A DNA stretch of 41,226 nucleotides from Proteiniphilum sp. UBA1403 (GTDB taxonomy: Bacteria > Bacteroidota > Bacteroidia > Bacteroidales > Dysgonomonadaceae): positions 1 through 41,226 of the forward strand of contig DBQD01000030.1 of the NCBI GenBank assembly GCA_002305715.1. Reading direction: 5' to 3'. The position numbers and the translations under genes were made by a program. The notes beneath the pieces are model-generated. The model was not told the DNA's origin, ran no database searches, and worked only from the letters and a program-made list of their open reading frames with translations. Of this stretch, positions 25,565 through 34,605 are shown in pieces; within the stretch, counting starts at the first letter, position 1, and each line of letters opens with the position of its first letter.

Positions 25565-25702
25565 CAGGTGAATAATTGTTGACTTTAGGATTGCTATAGG
25601 TTGCAAAAATAATAACTACAGGATGATTGCAGCTTGGCAATCGAATTACAACGAGATGATTGCAGTATAGTAATGTAGTATATATGTTTATGTGAGAATG
25701 GA

Positions 25703-26116
25703 TTACATACCTGAGCACTGGTCGCACAACCCCTTCATCACGAAATTGATGTCTTTCAGCAAGAACTTGTCAGGGAGTTGCATGGGGGGAATTAAAATAC
25801 TTTCCAAGCAGTATGTTTTGTGGCAGTGTGTGCAGTTAAAATGAACATGCAGTTCATTGAGTGTACATTGGCAATTGTCGTTGCAGACCGAGTACTTCAT
25901 GGAGCCGGACCCATCGTCGATGCTGTGAATTAGCAAATGTTCATGAAACAGTTTGAGCGTTCTGGAGATGGTCGATTTGTCGACCGTTCCCAACTCTGCT
26001 TCCAGGTCTGAAAGACTGAAAGCCTGATTATAATCCAACATTGCCTTGAAAATCAACAACCTTACAGCTGTCGACTTAATGCCTCTATCTGCTAGTTTTT
26101 GTTCCAATACGTTCAT
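25703..26116 (-). CDS. Fur-family transcriptional regulator
   Basis: The 137-residue protein has a winged-helix N-terminal half (about 1-75, with SLSDLEAELGTVDKSTISRT as the helix-turn-helix region) and a metal-binding C-terminal half. Two CxxC pairs, C95/C98 and C131/C134, form the structural zinc site; LHVHF (H90, H92) belongs to the regulatory metal site. The Zur, Fur and PerR branches cannot be separated safely by eye. The Zn/Cd-type ATPase directly downstream favours a zinc-related role, which is inference. It is transcribed toward the ATPase, with the 11-bp array between them. Confidence 0.92.
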   Translation of the reverse strand: MNVLEQKLADRGIKSTAVRLLIFKAMLDYNQAFSLSDLEAELGTVDKSTISRTLKLFHEHLLIHSIDDGSGSMKYSVCNDNCQCTLNELHVHFNCTHCHKTYCLESILIPPMQLPDKFLLKDINFVMKGLCDQCSGM

Positions 26117-26465
26117 TTCACCAACTCCTTATTATAGACAATTCATCATAAAAGAATTGAAATTGTCAAATCATCCATTTAACAATTGAAGCTGAGAATA
26201 GTTCCCTGCATACAAAAGTTTCGAAAATCAGAGCTTAATCACGTTGTATAATTGGTGCTTCCCACTCACTCTTCAACATTGGTAGTATCAAAAGTGCGGT
26301 TTACCGAACCCTGCGTTTCAATTGTAGTTGCCTATCTGCAATTCGAGCAATCATCGTTTCGTGATGGAGCAGTTTGTGGATGGCAAATTGAGGAATATAA
26401 GGCAAAACAACGTATCTTTACGTTTGATTTTGGAGAAAAACATACAAAAAAAATACGATACATCC
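26117..26465. other. Divergent intergenic region between the Fur-type regulator and the L-galactose genes
   Basis: These 349 bp contain no convincing gene. GACAATT (26137-26143) and AATTGTC (26161-26167) form a widely spaced inverted repeat next to the Fur-type gene start, a possible autoregulatory site. TATCTTTA (26413-26420) is one base off the -7 consensus and could serve the gene starting at 26466. Nothing else is supported. Confidence 0.5.
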
Positions 26466-27398
26466 ATGGAGCTACGAGAAATTGGGAAAACCGGCATGAA
26501 AGTCTCCCCACTTAGTTTTGGGGCATCTTCATTGGGAGGTGTCTTTCACTCACTCAAAGAAGAAGAGGGGATTAAGGCTGTACATACAGCAGTAGACAGC
26601 GGTATTAACTTTATTGATGTCTCCCCCTACTATGGTCATTTGAAAGCCGAAATGGTACTGGGAAAGGCATTGAAAGAAATTGAGCGGCATCGCTATTACC
26701 TCTCCACCAAAGTGGGCCGTTATGGTAAACATGGGAAGAACTATTGGGACTACAGCGCCAAAAAGGCCAAAGAGAGTGTCTTTGAGAGCATGGAGCGGTT
26801 GAATATCGATTTTATCGACCTGATAAATGTGCACGATATTGAGTTTGCCGATTTGGAACAGGTCTGTCAAGAAACACTACCGGCATTGGTCGAATTGCGA
26901 GACAAAGGTATTGTGAAGCATGTGGGCATCACCAATCTCACTTTGCGCCATTTTGTCTATGTAATTGATCATGTCCCAGCAGGTACTGTTGAGAGCATTC
27001 TCTCCTTCTGTCACTATACGCTTAACGACGATTCACTAGTCGATTACCTCGATTTCTTTGAACAGCGTGGAGTGGGGGTTATCAATGCTTCTCCTTTTTC
27101 CATGGGCTTACTTACTGAGCGAGGAACACCCGATTGGCACCCTGCGCCCGAACCGTTGAAGAACGTTGCCAAGAAAGCTGCTGCCCATTGCAAGAGCAAA
27201 GGGGAATGCATCGAAAAGCTGGCCATACAATATGCAGTCTCCAATCCGAGAATTGCCACTACACTTTTTAGTACAACACGACCGGAGTCGGTTCGCCAAA
27301 ATTTAGCTTGGGCCCAAGACCCAATCAACGTGGAACTCCTCAACGAGGTACGAGAAATTCTGGAGCCCCGTTTTAGAGATACATGGTTAAACAGTTAA
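26466..27398 (+). CDS. Aldo/keto reductase, probable L-galactose (or L-fucose) dehydrogenase
   Basis: The 310-residue enzyme has the aldo/keto reductase tetrad D51, Y56 (SPYYG), K82 (STKVG) and H123 (NVHD). The C-terminal half, with NDDSLVDYLDFFEQRGVGVI, NASPFSMGLLTERG and AAAHCKSKG, resembles plant L-galactose dehydrogenase more than other reductases. L-galactose or L-fucose oxidation to the lactone with NAD(P)+ is therefore the best call. The two following genes fit the next steps, lactone opening and oxidation of the aldonate. The ATG at 26466 gives the normal family N-terminus MELREIGKTGMKVSPLSFG; an in-frame ATG at 26328 would add 46 unlikely residues. Confidence 0.82.
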   Translation: MELREIGKTGMKVSPLSFGASSLGGVFHSLKEEEGIKAVHTAVDSGINFIDVSPYYGHLKAEMVLGKALKEIERHRYYLSTKVGRYGKHGKNYWDYSAKKAKESVFESMERLNIDFIDLINVHDIEFADLEQVCQETLPALVELRDKGIVKHVGITNLTLRHFVYVIDHVPAGTVESILSFCHYTLNDDSLVDYLDFFEQRGVGVINASPFSMGLLTERGTPDWHPAPEPLKNVAKKAAAHCKSKGECIEKLAIQYAVSNPRIATTLFSTTRPESVRQNLAWAQDPINVELLNEVREILEPRFRDTWLNS

Positions 27399-27409
27399 AA
27401 ATGAATAAT

Positions 27410-28423
27410 ATGAAAACAATACAGATAGCAGCACCCGGTGAAGTGAATGTAGTAGAAAAATCCATGCCGGTACCGAGTCGGGGAGAGGTGCTTTTAAAAA
27501 TCAATTTTGTAGGCTTTTGCGGATCCGACTTGAATACCTTCCTCGGTAAGAACCCCATGGTAAAGCTTCCAGTCATACCGGGTCATGAGATAAGCGCGGA
27601 AATAGCACAACTGGGCGAGGAGGTACCCGATAACCTGCAACCTGGGCTGCGTTGCACCGTGAACCCTTATACCAACTGCCAACGCTGTTCCTCCTGCCGA
27701 AACGGTCGCCCCAACGCATGTCGATATAACGAGACCTTGGGCGTTCAACGCAATGGTGCCATGTGCGAATATATTGTGGTGCCTTGGCAGAAAGTGATTG
27801 TAGACCAATATATTTCTTCCCGAAACATGACATTGATTGAACCACTGAGCGTGGGCTTTCATGCTGTCTCAAGGGCGGCCATCACCGATGTGGACCTAGT
27901 GATGGTCATTGGATGTGGCATGATTGGCCTGGGTGCTGTCATACGTGCAGCATTGCGTGGAGCGAGGGTTATAGCTGTGGATATGGACGATGAAAAGCTG
28001 CAGCTCGCTATGTCGTTGGGCGCACATTATGGCATTAACACTGCCACTGAGAGTCTTCATGATCGACTGACGGAAATCAGTGGAGGTATGGGGCCTGATG
28101 TCGTAATCGAGGCTGTGGGATCTCCAGCTACCTATCGGATGGCTGTTGATGAGGTTGCATTCACCGGACGAGTGGTCTGCATAGGTTATGCCAAGAGTGA
28201 AGTCTCTTTCGAAACCAAGTATTTTGTCTCCAAGGAACTCGATATACGCGGTTCACGCAATGCTTTGCCCGAAGATTTTCGAGCTGTGATTGAATATGTA
28301 CGGCGTAACAACCTGCCCGAAGCGTTTGTATCTGGCATCTACCCCCCTGAAAAAGCGGGCGAGGCACTTCAATACTGGTCAGGTAATGCTGGCAAGGTAT
28401 TCCGCATATTCATTGAATTTTAA
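27410..28423 (+). CDS. Zinc-dependent dehydrogenase, probable L-galactonate 5-dehydrogenase
   Basis: The 337-residue medium-chain dehydrogenase has catalytic zinc ligands C37 (GFCGSDLN) and H59-E60 (PGHE), structural zinc cysteines 90, 93, 96 and 104, and a nucleotide-binding turn GCGMIGLGAV. It resembles the polyol and aldonate dehydrogenases, including the L-galactonate oxidoreductase type that yields D-tagaturonate. The role is assigned from the neighbours: L-galactose dehydrogenase before it and a lactonase after it. The start could be 27383, 27401 or 27410. I prefer 27410 because MKTIQIAAPGEV matches the usual N-terminus and avoids overlap with the preceding gene. Confidence 0.8.
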   Translation: MKTIQIAAPGEVNVVEKSMPVPSRGEVLLKINFVGFCGSDLNTFLGKNPMVKLPVIPGHEISAEIAQLGEEVPDNLQPGLRCTVNPYTNCQRCSSCRNGRPNACRYNETLGVQRNGAMCEYIVVPWQKVIVDQYISSRNMTLIEPLSVGFHAVSRAAITDVDLVMVIGCGMIGLGAVIRAALRGARVIAVDMDDEKLQLAMSLGAHYGINTATESLHDRLTEISGGMGPDVVIEAVGSPATYRMAVDEVAFTGRVVCIGYAKSEVSFETKYFVSKELDIRGSRNALPEDFRAVIEYVRRNNLPEAFVSGIYPPEKAGEALQYWSGNAGKVFRIFIEF

Positions 28424-28431
28424 TAATAGAT

Positions 28432-29355
28432 ATGGACTACTCAATTATAGACGCCCATGCACACCTCTGGCTCAAACAAGATACAGTGGTAGAGGGCAAG
28501 TCAATCAAAACAATCAAAAATGGGAGATCACTCTTCATGGGGGAGGTGCGACAGATGCTTCCTCCGTTTATGGTCGACGGAGTAAATAGCGCAGAGGTAT
28601 TCCTGTCGAATATGGATTACGCTCAGGTTGCTGCTGCTGTAATTACGCAGGAGTATATAGACGGACTTCAGAACGACTATCTTTGGGAGGTGCAACAACG
28701 GTATCCCAATCGGTTCTTCTGTTGTGGAATGGTCGATGTGAGGCAGCCCGACTATGTGGAACAGGGTAATCGACTTATTGAGAAAGGCTTTTCTGCAATC
28801 AAGCTTCCTGCCAATCGTTTTCTCTTACCCGAAGGGAGAGTCTTTCTGACCGACGAAGGTTTGATGTCTCTATTCCGAAAAATGGAGGAAAAACAGTTGA
28901 TTCTCTCCATTGATTTGGCCGATGGAGATGAGCAGGTGGGCGAAATGAAGGAAATAATCCGTGAGTTTCCTTCGTTAAAAATAGCAATCGGTCACTTTGG
29001 TATGGTTACCCGTCCCGGTTGGGAAGAGCAAATCAAACTGGCTCTTTACAAGAATGTTATGATCGAATCGGGAGGCATCACCTGGTTGTTCAACGATGAA
29101 TTTTACCCCTTCACTGGAGCCGTTAGGGCAATAAAAGAGGCTGCCTCGCTAGTTGGCATGGAAAAGCTGATGTGGGGATCCGATTATCCACGTACAATTA
29201 CAGCCATCACCTATCGCATGTCGTACGACTTTGTAGTGAAATCAGACCTCATGACCGAAGAGGAGAAATACATGTTCCTCCGCTCCAATGCCGCCACATT
29301 CTACCAATTCAGGAACCTAATTTCGCTGCCATACATCAAAAACATGTCGGAGTAA
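28432..29355 (+). CDS. COG3618-type amidohydrolase, probable L-galactono/L-fucono-lactonase
   Basis: The 307-residue TIM-barrel metal hydrolase has the HxH motif at H9 and H11 (DAHAHLW), a mid-barrel GHFG histidine and the terminal GSDYPR aspartate. That is the set seen in COG3618 sugar lactonases. It would open the lactone made by the upstream reductase to the aldonate used by the zinc dehydrogenase. It begins 8 bp after the previous gene, so the three are an operon. Decarboxylases of the same superfamily look similar; the operon context is what favours lactonase. Confidence 0.8.
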   Translation: MDYSIIDAHAHLWLKQDTVVEGKSIKTIKNGRSLFMGEVRQMLPPFMVDGVNSAEVFLSNMDYAQVAAAVITQEYIDGLQNDYLWEVQQRYPNRFFCCGMVDVRQPDYVEQGNRLIEKGFSAIKLPANRFLLPEGRVFLTDEGLMSLFRKMEEKQLILSIDLADGDEQVGEMKEIIREFPSLKIAIGHFGMVTRPGWEEQIKLALYKNVMIESGGITWLFNDEFYPFTGAVRAIKEAASLVGMEKLMWGSDYPRTITAITYRMSYDFVVKSDLMTEEEKYMFLRSNAATFYQFRNLISLPYIKNMSE

Positions 29356-29361
29356 TAAAAT

Positions 29362-31689
29362 CTAAAAGCGATATCCGAAACTTGCATAAGGATGGAACCG
29401 GTGCGACAGTTCATTATATCCCAATTCAAGTCGCAAGGGACCTGCAACAGTCAGATAGGAGTATCCCACATTAATGCCCAAAAACTTATCTCCATCGAAC
29501 AAGGTGTACAAATGGTCGTTATGTATTGTAAAGTTGACGTTTGTATAAAGGTAGTTGTTGGTCGTGAAGTGATAATGGAGCATTAGATCGCCCGAGAAAA
29601 CCATATTTTTCATGAACTCCATTCCCACTGAACCCTGTACCGCAATCTGTTGAGGCATGTAATGACCGTCGGTCCTTCCGCCCACTAGGTTGCGGTACAC
29701 ATTGGGCACGCTGTCGTTCAATATATACCGTGCAGAGAGTCGTGGTGTAAGATAAAACCTCTTGTTCAATGAGATCGGTTTGTAAAAATTCATACTCGCA
29801 ATGCTCACCGGTCTCTCTTCGGCCAATTTCACAAAGTTGTCGGTATGAAGAGAGTACTCAAATGAAAAGTATTGTCCCGATGTGGGGAAATAAATCTGGT
29901 TGAGGTTATCATATACACCATTTAGCAAATAGTTGAAATAGAGCTCGTTGTCCTCATATGACCTCGGTGGCTCTCTCATACTTCCCAAAGCTTTGTATAA
30001 ATGTAAGTGATCCATTTGGCCACCCAAATGCAGCATCATATTACCAATATAGAACTCCGATAAAACCAGATTGAAAGTATTTCGTGTAATACCCAGGTTG
30101 TATGACAAATCCCCTCGCTCGTAAATACTCAAATCGTTACGACCAATTTTATAATTTATTCCCCCCTTGTAGAAAATACCCCTGTTAATGGAATAATCAA
30201 CCGTTAAATAGGAATCACGACTTAATCGCACCGTAATATCGAACATCGAATTGAGTGAGCTGTTCAGTCGGATAGTGGTATTCGCAAGAATTGCAGCCAT
30301 GTCGTTACTATCGAAGTGAATGCCCAGGTTTAACCGGTTCGACTCCTTCACTTCTACATAGATAGTCAAGTCGAAAGGCTGCTCCCCCTCGAGCTTGTAG
30401 TAGACTCGCGTAAACATACCGCTACCATATATTTTAGCAATCATTTCATCTAGTTCATCGCGAGTCAATCTATTTTTTTGGATATCGATCCATCGCATGA
30501 TATAGCTTTTTTCACGAGGCGTCACACCCTCCACCGCAACCTGGTGAATTTCCAAGGTGTCGAGTTCTAAGTAGGGATTTGTTTTCTTTGTTTGAGGGGT
30601 CACCTGTCCATTTTCCTGATCGAGCAACTTTTTCAGGTCGACTAGTGTCTCCCATCTCTCCTTTGCCGCCCTCTTTCCCCTCTGTATAATGGTATCGATT
30701 CCTGGTTGTTGGAAGTCGAGCATACCATACGGATACACATTGGGTGTGATTAGAATATCTGTTTCATCAATGTTGCTCAAACGCTTTGTCTGACCAATAA
30801 AGTTCCAAATCTGTTGGGTAATTTCAGAGATGCTTCCCCTGCTCTTTTCGAGCACTTTATCATCGACTGGAAAAATCGATCCAATCACTATGTCGGCACC
30901 CATGCTTTTTACCAAATCCACCGGGTAATTATTAATCACACCACCATCTATCAGCAGCATACCATCTTTTTCTACAGGTGAGAACATACCCGGAATAGCC
31001 ATACTTGCTCTGATAGCCTCAGGCAGGTTCCCCTCTCTCATCACGATTTCTTTTCCTGAACGCACATCTGCCGATATACATCCAAAAGGAATGGGGAGAT
31101 TATCGAAACTAATATTATCTTGATAACCAATTGTCTTATTGAGAAAAAGAGTATAAATGTTCTGACCGGTATATACCCCAGGAGGAAGTATGACGCCAGC
31201 CGATTTATCAGTAAAAGGAAGATTATATGGTAACGAAACTACATACTTATTACCATTGTTTCGTTGTACCGCTGGGATATTTTCACGCAATACATTGTCG
31301 CGCATCAAATGATTCCAATCCTGTCTCTGAATTAGCGAATCAATCATATCGGCGCTGTATCCCACTGCATAGAGTCCCCCTACCACGGCACCCATGCTAG
31401 TACCGGCAATATAATCGATTGGGATGCCCGCTTCCTCCAATACTTTCAATACACCCACATGAGCAAAGCCCTTGGCTCCACCTCCACTCAAAACAACGCC
31501 AACTTTTCTTCGCTGCCCTTGTTGAATGTTCTGTTGATGTTGTTGCGGGCGCTTATCGAGTGTCCGCTCTTGCAATAAAGATGTTTTCTCTGTATTGGTT
31601 CGAAAAATTGACAATTTATTCTCCTGCCCGTGAATAGGGAAGAGGATGCAATACAGGAAGATTGAGGAGATAATTATCACATTTTTCAT
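29362..31689 (-). CDS. Patatin-like phospholipase with POTRA and Omp85-type barrel
   Basis: The 775-residue protein has a signal peptide (MKNVIIISSIFLYCILFPIHG), a patatin domain (about 62-340), a POTRA-like domain (about 375-450) and a 16-strand-type barrel to the end, which closes with SFGYRF. The patatin site is intact: oxyanion hole GGGAKG (69-74), nucleophile S98 in GTSMG and D248 in DGG. This is the architecture of type Vd secretion proteins such as PlpD, where the barrel places a lipase at the surface. In Bacteroidetes the passenger may stay attached. The linker has a Gln-rich stretch (about 49-58). It converges with the lactonase gene across 6 bp. Confidence 0.93.
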   Translation of the reverse strand: MKNVIIISSIFLYCILFPIHGQENKLSIFRTNTEKTSLLQERTLDKRPQQHQQNIQQGQRRKVGVVLSGGGAKGFAHVGVLKVLEEAGIPIDYIAGTSMGAVVGGLYAVGYSADMIDSLIQRQDWNHLMRDNVLRENIPAVQRNNGNKYVVSLPYNLPFTDKSAGVILPPGVYTGQNIYTLFLNKTIGYQDNISFDNLPIPFGCISADVRSGKEIVMREGNLPEAIRASMAIPGMFSPVEKDGMLLIDGGVINNYPVDLVKSMGADIVIGSIFPVDDKVLEKSRGSISEITQQIWNFIGQTKRLSNIDETDILITPNVYPYGMLDFQQPGIDTIIQRGKRAAKERWETLVDLKKLLDQENGQVTPQTKKTNPYLELDTLEIHQVAVEGVTPREKSYIMRWIDIQKNRLTRDELDEMIAKIYGSGMFTRVYYKLEGEQPFDLTIYVEVKESNRLNLGIHFDSNDMAAILANTTIRLNSSLNSMFDITVRLSRDSYLTVDYSINRGIFYKGGINYKIGRNDLSIYERGDLSYNLGITRNTFNLVLSEFYIGNMMLHLGGQMDHLHLYKALGSMREPPRSYEDNELYFNYLLNGVYDNLNQIYFPTSGQYFSFEYSLHTDNFVKLAEERPVSIASMNFYKPISLNKRFYLTPRLSARYILNDSVPNVYRNLVGGRTDGHYMPQQIAVQGSVGMEFMKNMVFSGDLMLHYHFTTNNYLYTNVNFTIHNDHLYTLFDGDKFLGINVGYSYLTVAGPLRLELGYNELSHRFHPYASFGYRF

Positions 31690-31910
31690 CGCACACGAAT
31701 TTATTCAATTTATACGTAGCTTATAATTTTGAATATCCCTTAAATACCAGATGGATTAAACAGGCAAAAATAACTAAAAAAGATTATTTTAACCTCTTTT
31801 CTTGTACCTAATAACAGAATTGTTTTGGCAAATAATATGATTCCCTGTTTCATTGGCGAAGCAAGGACAACTATGTAGTCTGCTTTTAAGTGTTATTTAA
31901 AAAAAATGGA

Positions 31911-31918
31911 TAAATTTG
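31911..31918 (+). promoter_or_regulatory. -7 promoter element for the PHP phosphoesterase gene
   Basis: TAAATTTG matches TAnnTTTG, 58 bp ahead of the ATG at 31977, at the end of a 287-bp divergent gap that shows no other gene. Confidence 0.5.
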
Positions 31919-31976
31919 TAGAAATATGAAATTGTTTTATAAAGTAATAACCCTTTAAACTTAATTTAAATTACGT

Positions 31977-33125
31977 ATGAATCAAAGAAATGTATCATTG
32001 TTCCTCCTGTTTTTAATACCGCTAGTGGCTCTGGGGCAACGAAAAGATGTAGAGGGTATGCGTTACCTCGATGAAAACAGGCGGCCTGTACAACGTAAAC
32101 AAATACTCATTCCCAATGTGGGTGAATTTCAGGTGTTAAAATGCGATTTTCATATGCACACCGTTTTTTCCGACGGGTTAGTATGGCCCACTATCCGCAA
32201 TCAGGAAGTATGGGAAGAGGGTCTGGATGCATTTGCAATTACCGACCACATTGAGTATACCCCCTTTAAATCAGATGTAAACGTAAATCCCAACCGTGCA
32301 TACGAACTGGTAAGAGAGGCTGCGGCCAAAAACAACTTGGTTTTATTGAAAGGTAATGAGTTAACACGAAACACCCCTCCCGGGCACTTCAATGCAATCT
32401 TTAATGGAGATGCATCAGATTATGTGGTGAGTCGCGATAACGATCTTGATAAGGAGTCATTGAAGAAAGCTGCCGACCAGAATGCGTTCATTTTTTGGAA
32501 TCACCCAGGTTGGAAACCCAATATTGAGGGCTCCTATGAATGGCTTCCACTGATAGAATATCTTTATCAGCACAAAATGCTGCACGGCATAGAAGTAATC
32601 AACGGGTTTGGATTTCACTTGAAAGCCCTCGACTGGTGTGTCGACAAGGGGCTGACCGTCATGGGCAGTACTGACATGCACAATTTGGTGGCCTATCAGT
32701 ATGATTTCAGCAGAGATTATATCCATCGCTCCATGACGTTGGTAATGGCCAAAGAACGTACTCCAGAATCCATTCGTGAAGCACTGGAAGCTGGACGTAC
32801 TGTAGCTTGGGCGAGCAAAATTCTAGCCGGTAAGGAGGAGAATGTACGGGCACTTTTTGAGGCCTGTGTACAGCTCATGCCGGTACATTATACCGAAGTA
32901 AAAACGAACGGCGACAAGACCAACTATTATGAACTACGCAACAACAGTGATCTCTATTTTGAGTTAGACGTGTATGAAGGTAACAGCACCAAACGGATCG
33001 TACTTTATCCTCGTTCCACACAGCAAGTCACTGCCTCTGCAAAAGTAAACACGCTCTCTGCAGAAGTTGTATCTACTTATGTTAGAAGCGACAAACATTT
33101 AACAGTTAATTTTTTGTTAAAGTAG
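31977..33125 (+). CDS. Secreted PHP-domain phosphoesterase (Sb-PDE-like)
   Basis: The 382-residue protein has a signal peptide ending near ALGQ (about residue 21) and a PHP domain with DFHMHTVFSDG (H59, H61), ITDHIEY, a GNELT glutamate and GSTDMHN as metal ligands. About 80 C-terminal residues form a beta-rich extension. Periplasmic PHP proteins of this kind in Bacteroidetes are annotated as Sb-PDE family phosphodiesterases; the natural phosphoester is unknown. It stands alone, with its own -7 box and with an NnrS-like gene downstream that has a separate -7 box. Confidence 0.85.
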   Translation: MNQRNVSLFLLFLIPLVALGQRKDVEGMRYLDENRRPVQRKQILIPNVGEFQVLKCDFHMHTVFSDGLVWPTIRNQEVWEEGLDAFAITDHIEYTPFKSDVNVNPNRAYELVREAAAKNNLVLLKGNELTRNTPPGHFNAIFNGDASDYVVSRDNDLDKESLKKAADQNAFIFWNHPGWKPNIEGSYEWLPLIEYLYQHKMLHGIEVINGFGFHLKALDWCVDKGLTVMGSTDMHNLVAYQYDFSRDYIHRSMTLVMAKERTPESIREALEAGRTVAWASKILAGKEENVRALFEACVQLMPVHYTEVKTNGDKTNYYELRNNSDLYFELDVYEGNSTKRIVLYPRSTQQVTASAKVNTLSAEVVSTYVRSDKHLTVNFLLK

Positions 33126-33148
33126 CCATTTCTTCTGAGTGAATTGTA

Positions 33149-33156
33149 TATATTTG
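33149..33156 (+). promoter_or_regulatory. -7 promoter element for the NnrS-like gene
   Basis: TATATTTG matches TAnnTTTG and lies 65 bp ahead of the ATG at 33222. No -33 TTTG is seen at the 20-bp spacing. Confidence 0.5.
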
Positions 33157-33221
33157 TCTTTTCATAATCACAGCTAACTGATTCTTCGACTTACCCATTC
33201 ATCTTGAATAGGTATTCCGAC

Positions 33222-34592
33222 ATGTTTCAGGTAAAAGACAACTATATTCCAATGATCAACAAAGCATTATCCAGTGACAGACAATTGTTATTGGGCCAGA
33301 AGATTCATCACTATTTTTTCATCAGTGCACTGGTTACTCTTTTCACACTTGGGTGCATGTGGGGAGCCATCAACCTGCTATTAATTGGGTTGGACGAAAA
33401 TTTCCATGGTATCGACTATTCATGGGTACTTGCACACGGTCACGCCATGGTTTTTGGTTTTGTAGGCCTCTTCATCATGGGTTTTTCCTATCGTTCGCTG
33501 CCATATTTTAAAAAAACAACTCTATGGAACCCTTGTCTAGCTCTTTCCACATTGCCCTTGATGATTACAGGCATTTTGCTGCAAGCATTTGCTCATGTGA
33601 TTGCTCCACGGCAGCCCTATCTATCACTGGGCATTTTTGCCGGTTTTTTGCAGATTGTAGCCGTTTCCATCTTTATTGTAGTTATTTGGCAAACACTTCA
33701 CAACGCTACTTCTAGAGGTAAGAGAGATGGATTTGCTTTTTCAGCCCTTATGTGGTTTCTAATTGCGGCCATCTTGAATCCGATAATTTTTTGGCTGTTT
33801 GAATCCACAACATCACAGAAGGAGTTTCTTTTCAACGTCTCCTCTTTCAATATTCCATACCGCGATATTCAAACACTCGGTATCGCTGTAATGATGATAC
33901 TGGGTGTATCCATGCACATATTGCCACGAGCATATGGTCTTCGAAACCCTTCAGATAATTGGAAAAAATTCCTGTTGTGGGGTATGAATGGAGCCATTCT
34001 TTTTGGAGTGATTTCTTTTACAGCCGGAATGACTACCGGTGTGCACTGGTGGCATGCTGCAAATGGAATCTCCTATATAATTATCCTTGTTGCAGCCATT
34101 GGTACTCCCATTCAGTTTCGCCTGTTTCGCCCTGTATCTTCCAATTATAACGACCGTAGCTTGAAGTTCATCTGGGCAGCCTACGTTTGGTTCATTGTGG
34201 CCGGTGTGCTGTTGGTATTTGGTCCCTACTATATGTTTGGAATCTACTTACCGATGACTGGTGGAGATAATCCCTTCTCACACGCCTACTTTGGAGCCTA
34301 TCGGCATGCACTTACTGTCGGCTTCATAATGATGATGATTGTGGCAATTTCCAGCAAGGTAGTACCTAGTTTTGCCGGTGTCGATATTCGGAAGACCAAC
34401 TCACTTTGGGTTGTTTTCATCCTACTAAACTTGGGAAATACGTGGCGTATTACTTCTCAGATCTCGACTGATTTCTATCCCGAAGCCTTTCAATTTATCG
34501 GCTTCTCTGGATTCATCGAGCTAACCGCCTTGGGCTTATGGGGTTGCGAATTAATCAGAAATATACAAACCGGAAAACGGATTCAGGAATAG
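33222..34592 (+). CDS. NnrS-like heme-copper membrane protein
   Basis: The 456-residue protein has about 12 membrane helices and the NnrS pattern of histidines: AHGHAMVFGFVGLFIMGF in the second helix, GVSMHILPRAYG, and YRHALTVGFIMMMIVAISSK. NnrS proteins bind heme and copper and protect against nitric oxide stress; they are related to the subunit I fold of heme-copper oxidases. No nitrite, nitric oxide reductase or nitrogen-oxide regulator gene is nearby. I prefer the ATG at 33222 (MFQVKDNYIP); a TTG at 33204 would add six residues. Confidence 0.85.
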   Translation: MFQVKDNYIPMINKALSSDRQLLLGQKIHHYFFISALVTLFTLGCMWGAINLLLIGLDENFHGIDYSWVLAHGHAMVFGFVGLFIMGFSYRSLPYFKKTTLWNPCLALSTLPLMITGILLQAFAHVIAPRQPYLSLGIFAGFLQIVAVSIFIVVIWQTLHNATSRGKRDGFAFSALMWFLIAAILNPIIFWLFESTTSQKEFLFNVSSFNIPYRDIQTLGIAVMMILGVSMHILPRAYGLRNPSDNWKKFLLWGMNGAILFGVISFTAGMTTGVHWWHAANGISYIIILVAAIGTPIQFRLFRPVSSNYNDRSLKFIWAAYVWFIVAGVLLVFGPYYMFGIYLPMTGGDNPFSHAYFGAYRHALTVGFIMMMIVAISSKVVPSFAGVDIRKTNSLWVVFILLNLGNTWRITSQISTDFYPEAFQFIGFSGFIELTALGLWGCELIRNIQTGKRIQE

Positions 34593-34605
34593 ATTAGCAT
34601 TTCAC

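Noticed and set aside
25527..25727. Small minus-strand protein in the repeat array
   Set aside because: The frame only reflects the 11-bp repeat; it lacks a recognisable start context and overlaps the end of the Fur-family gene.
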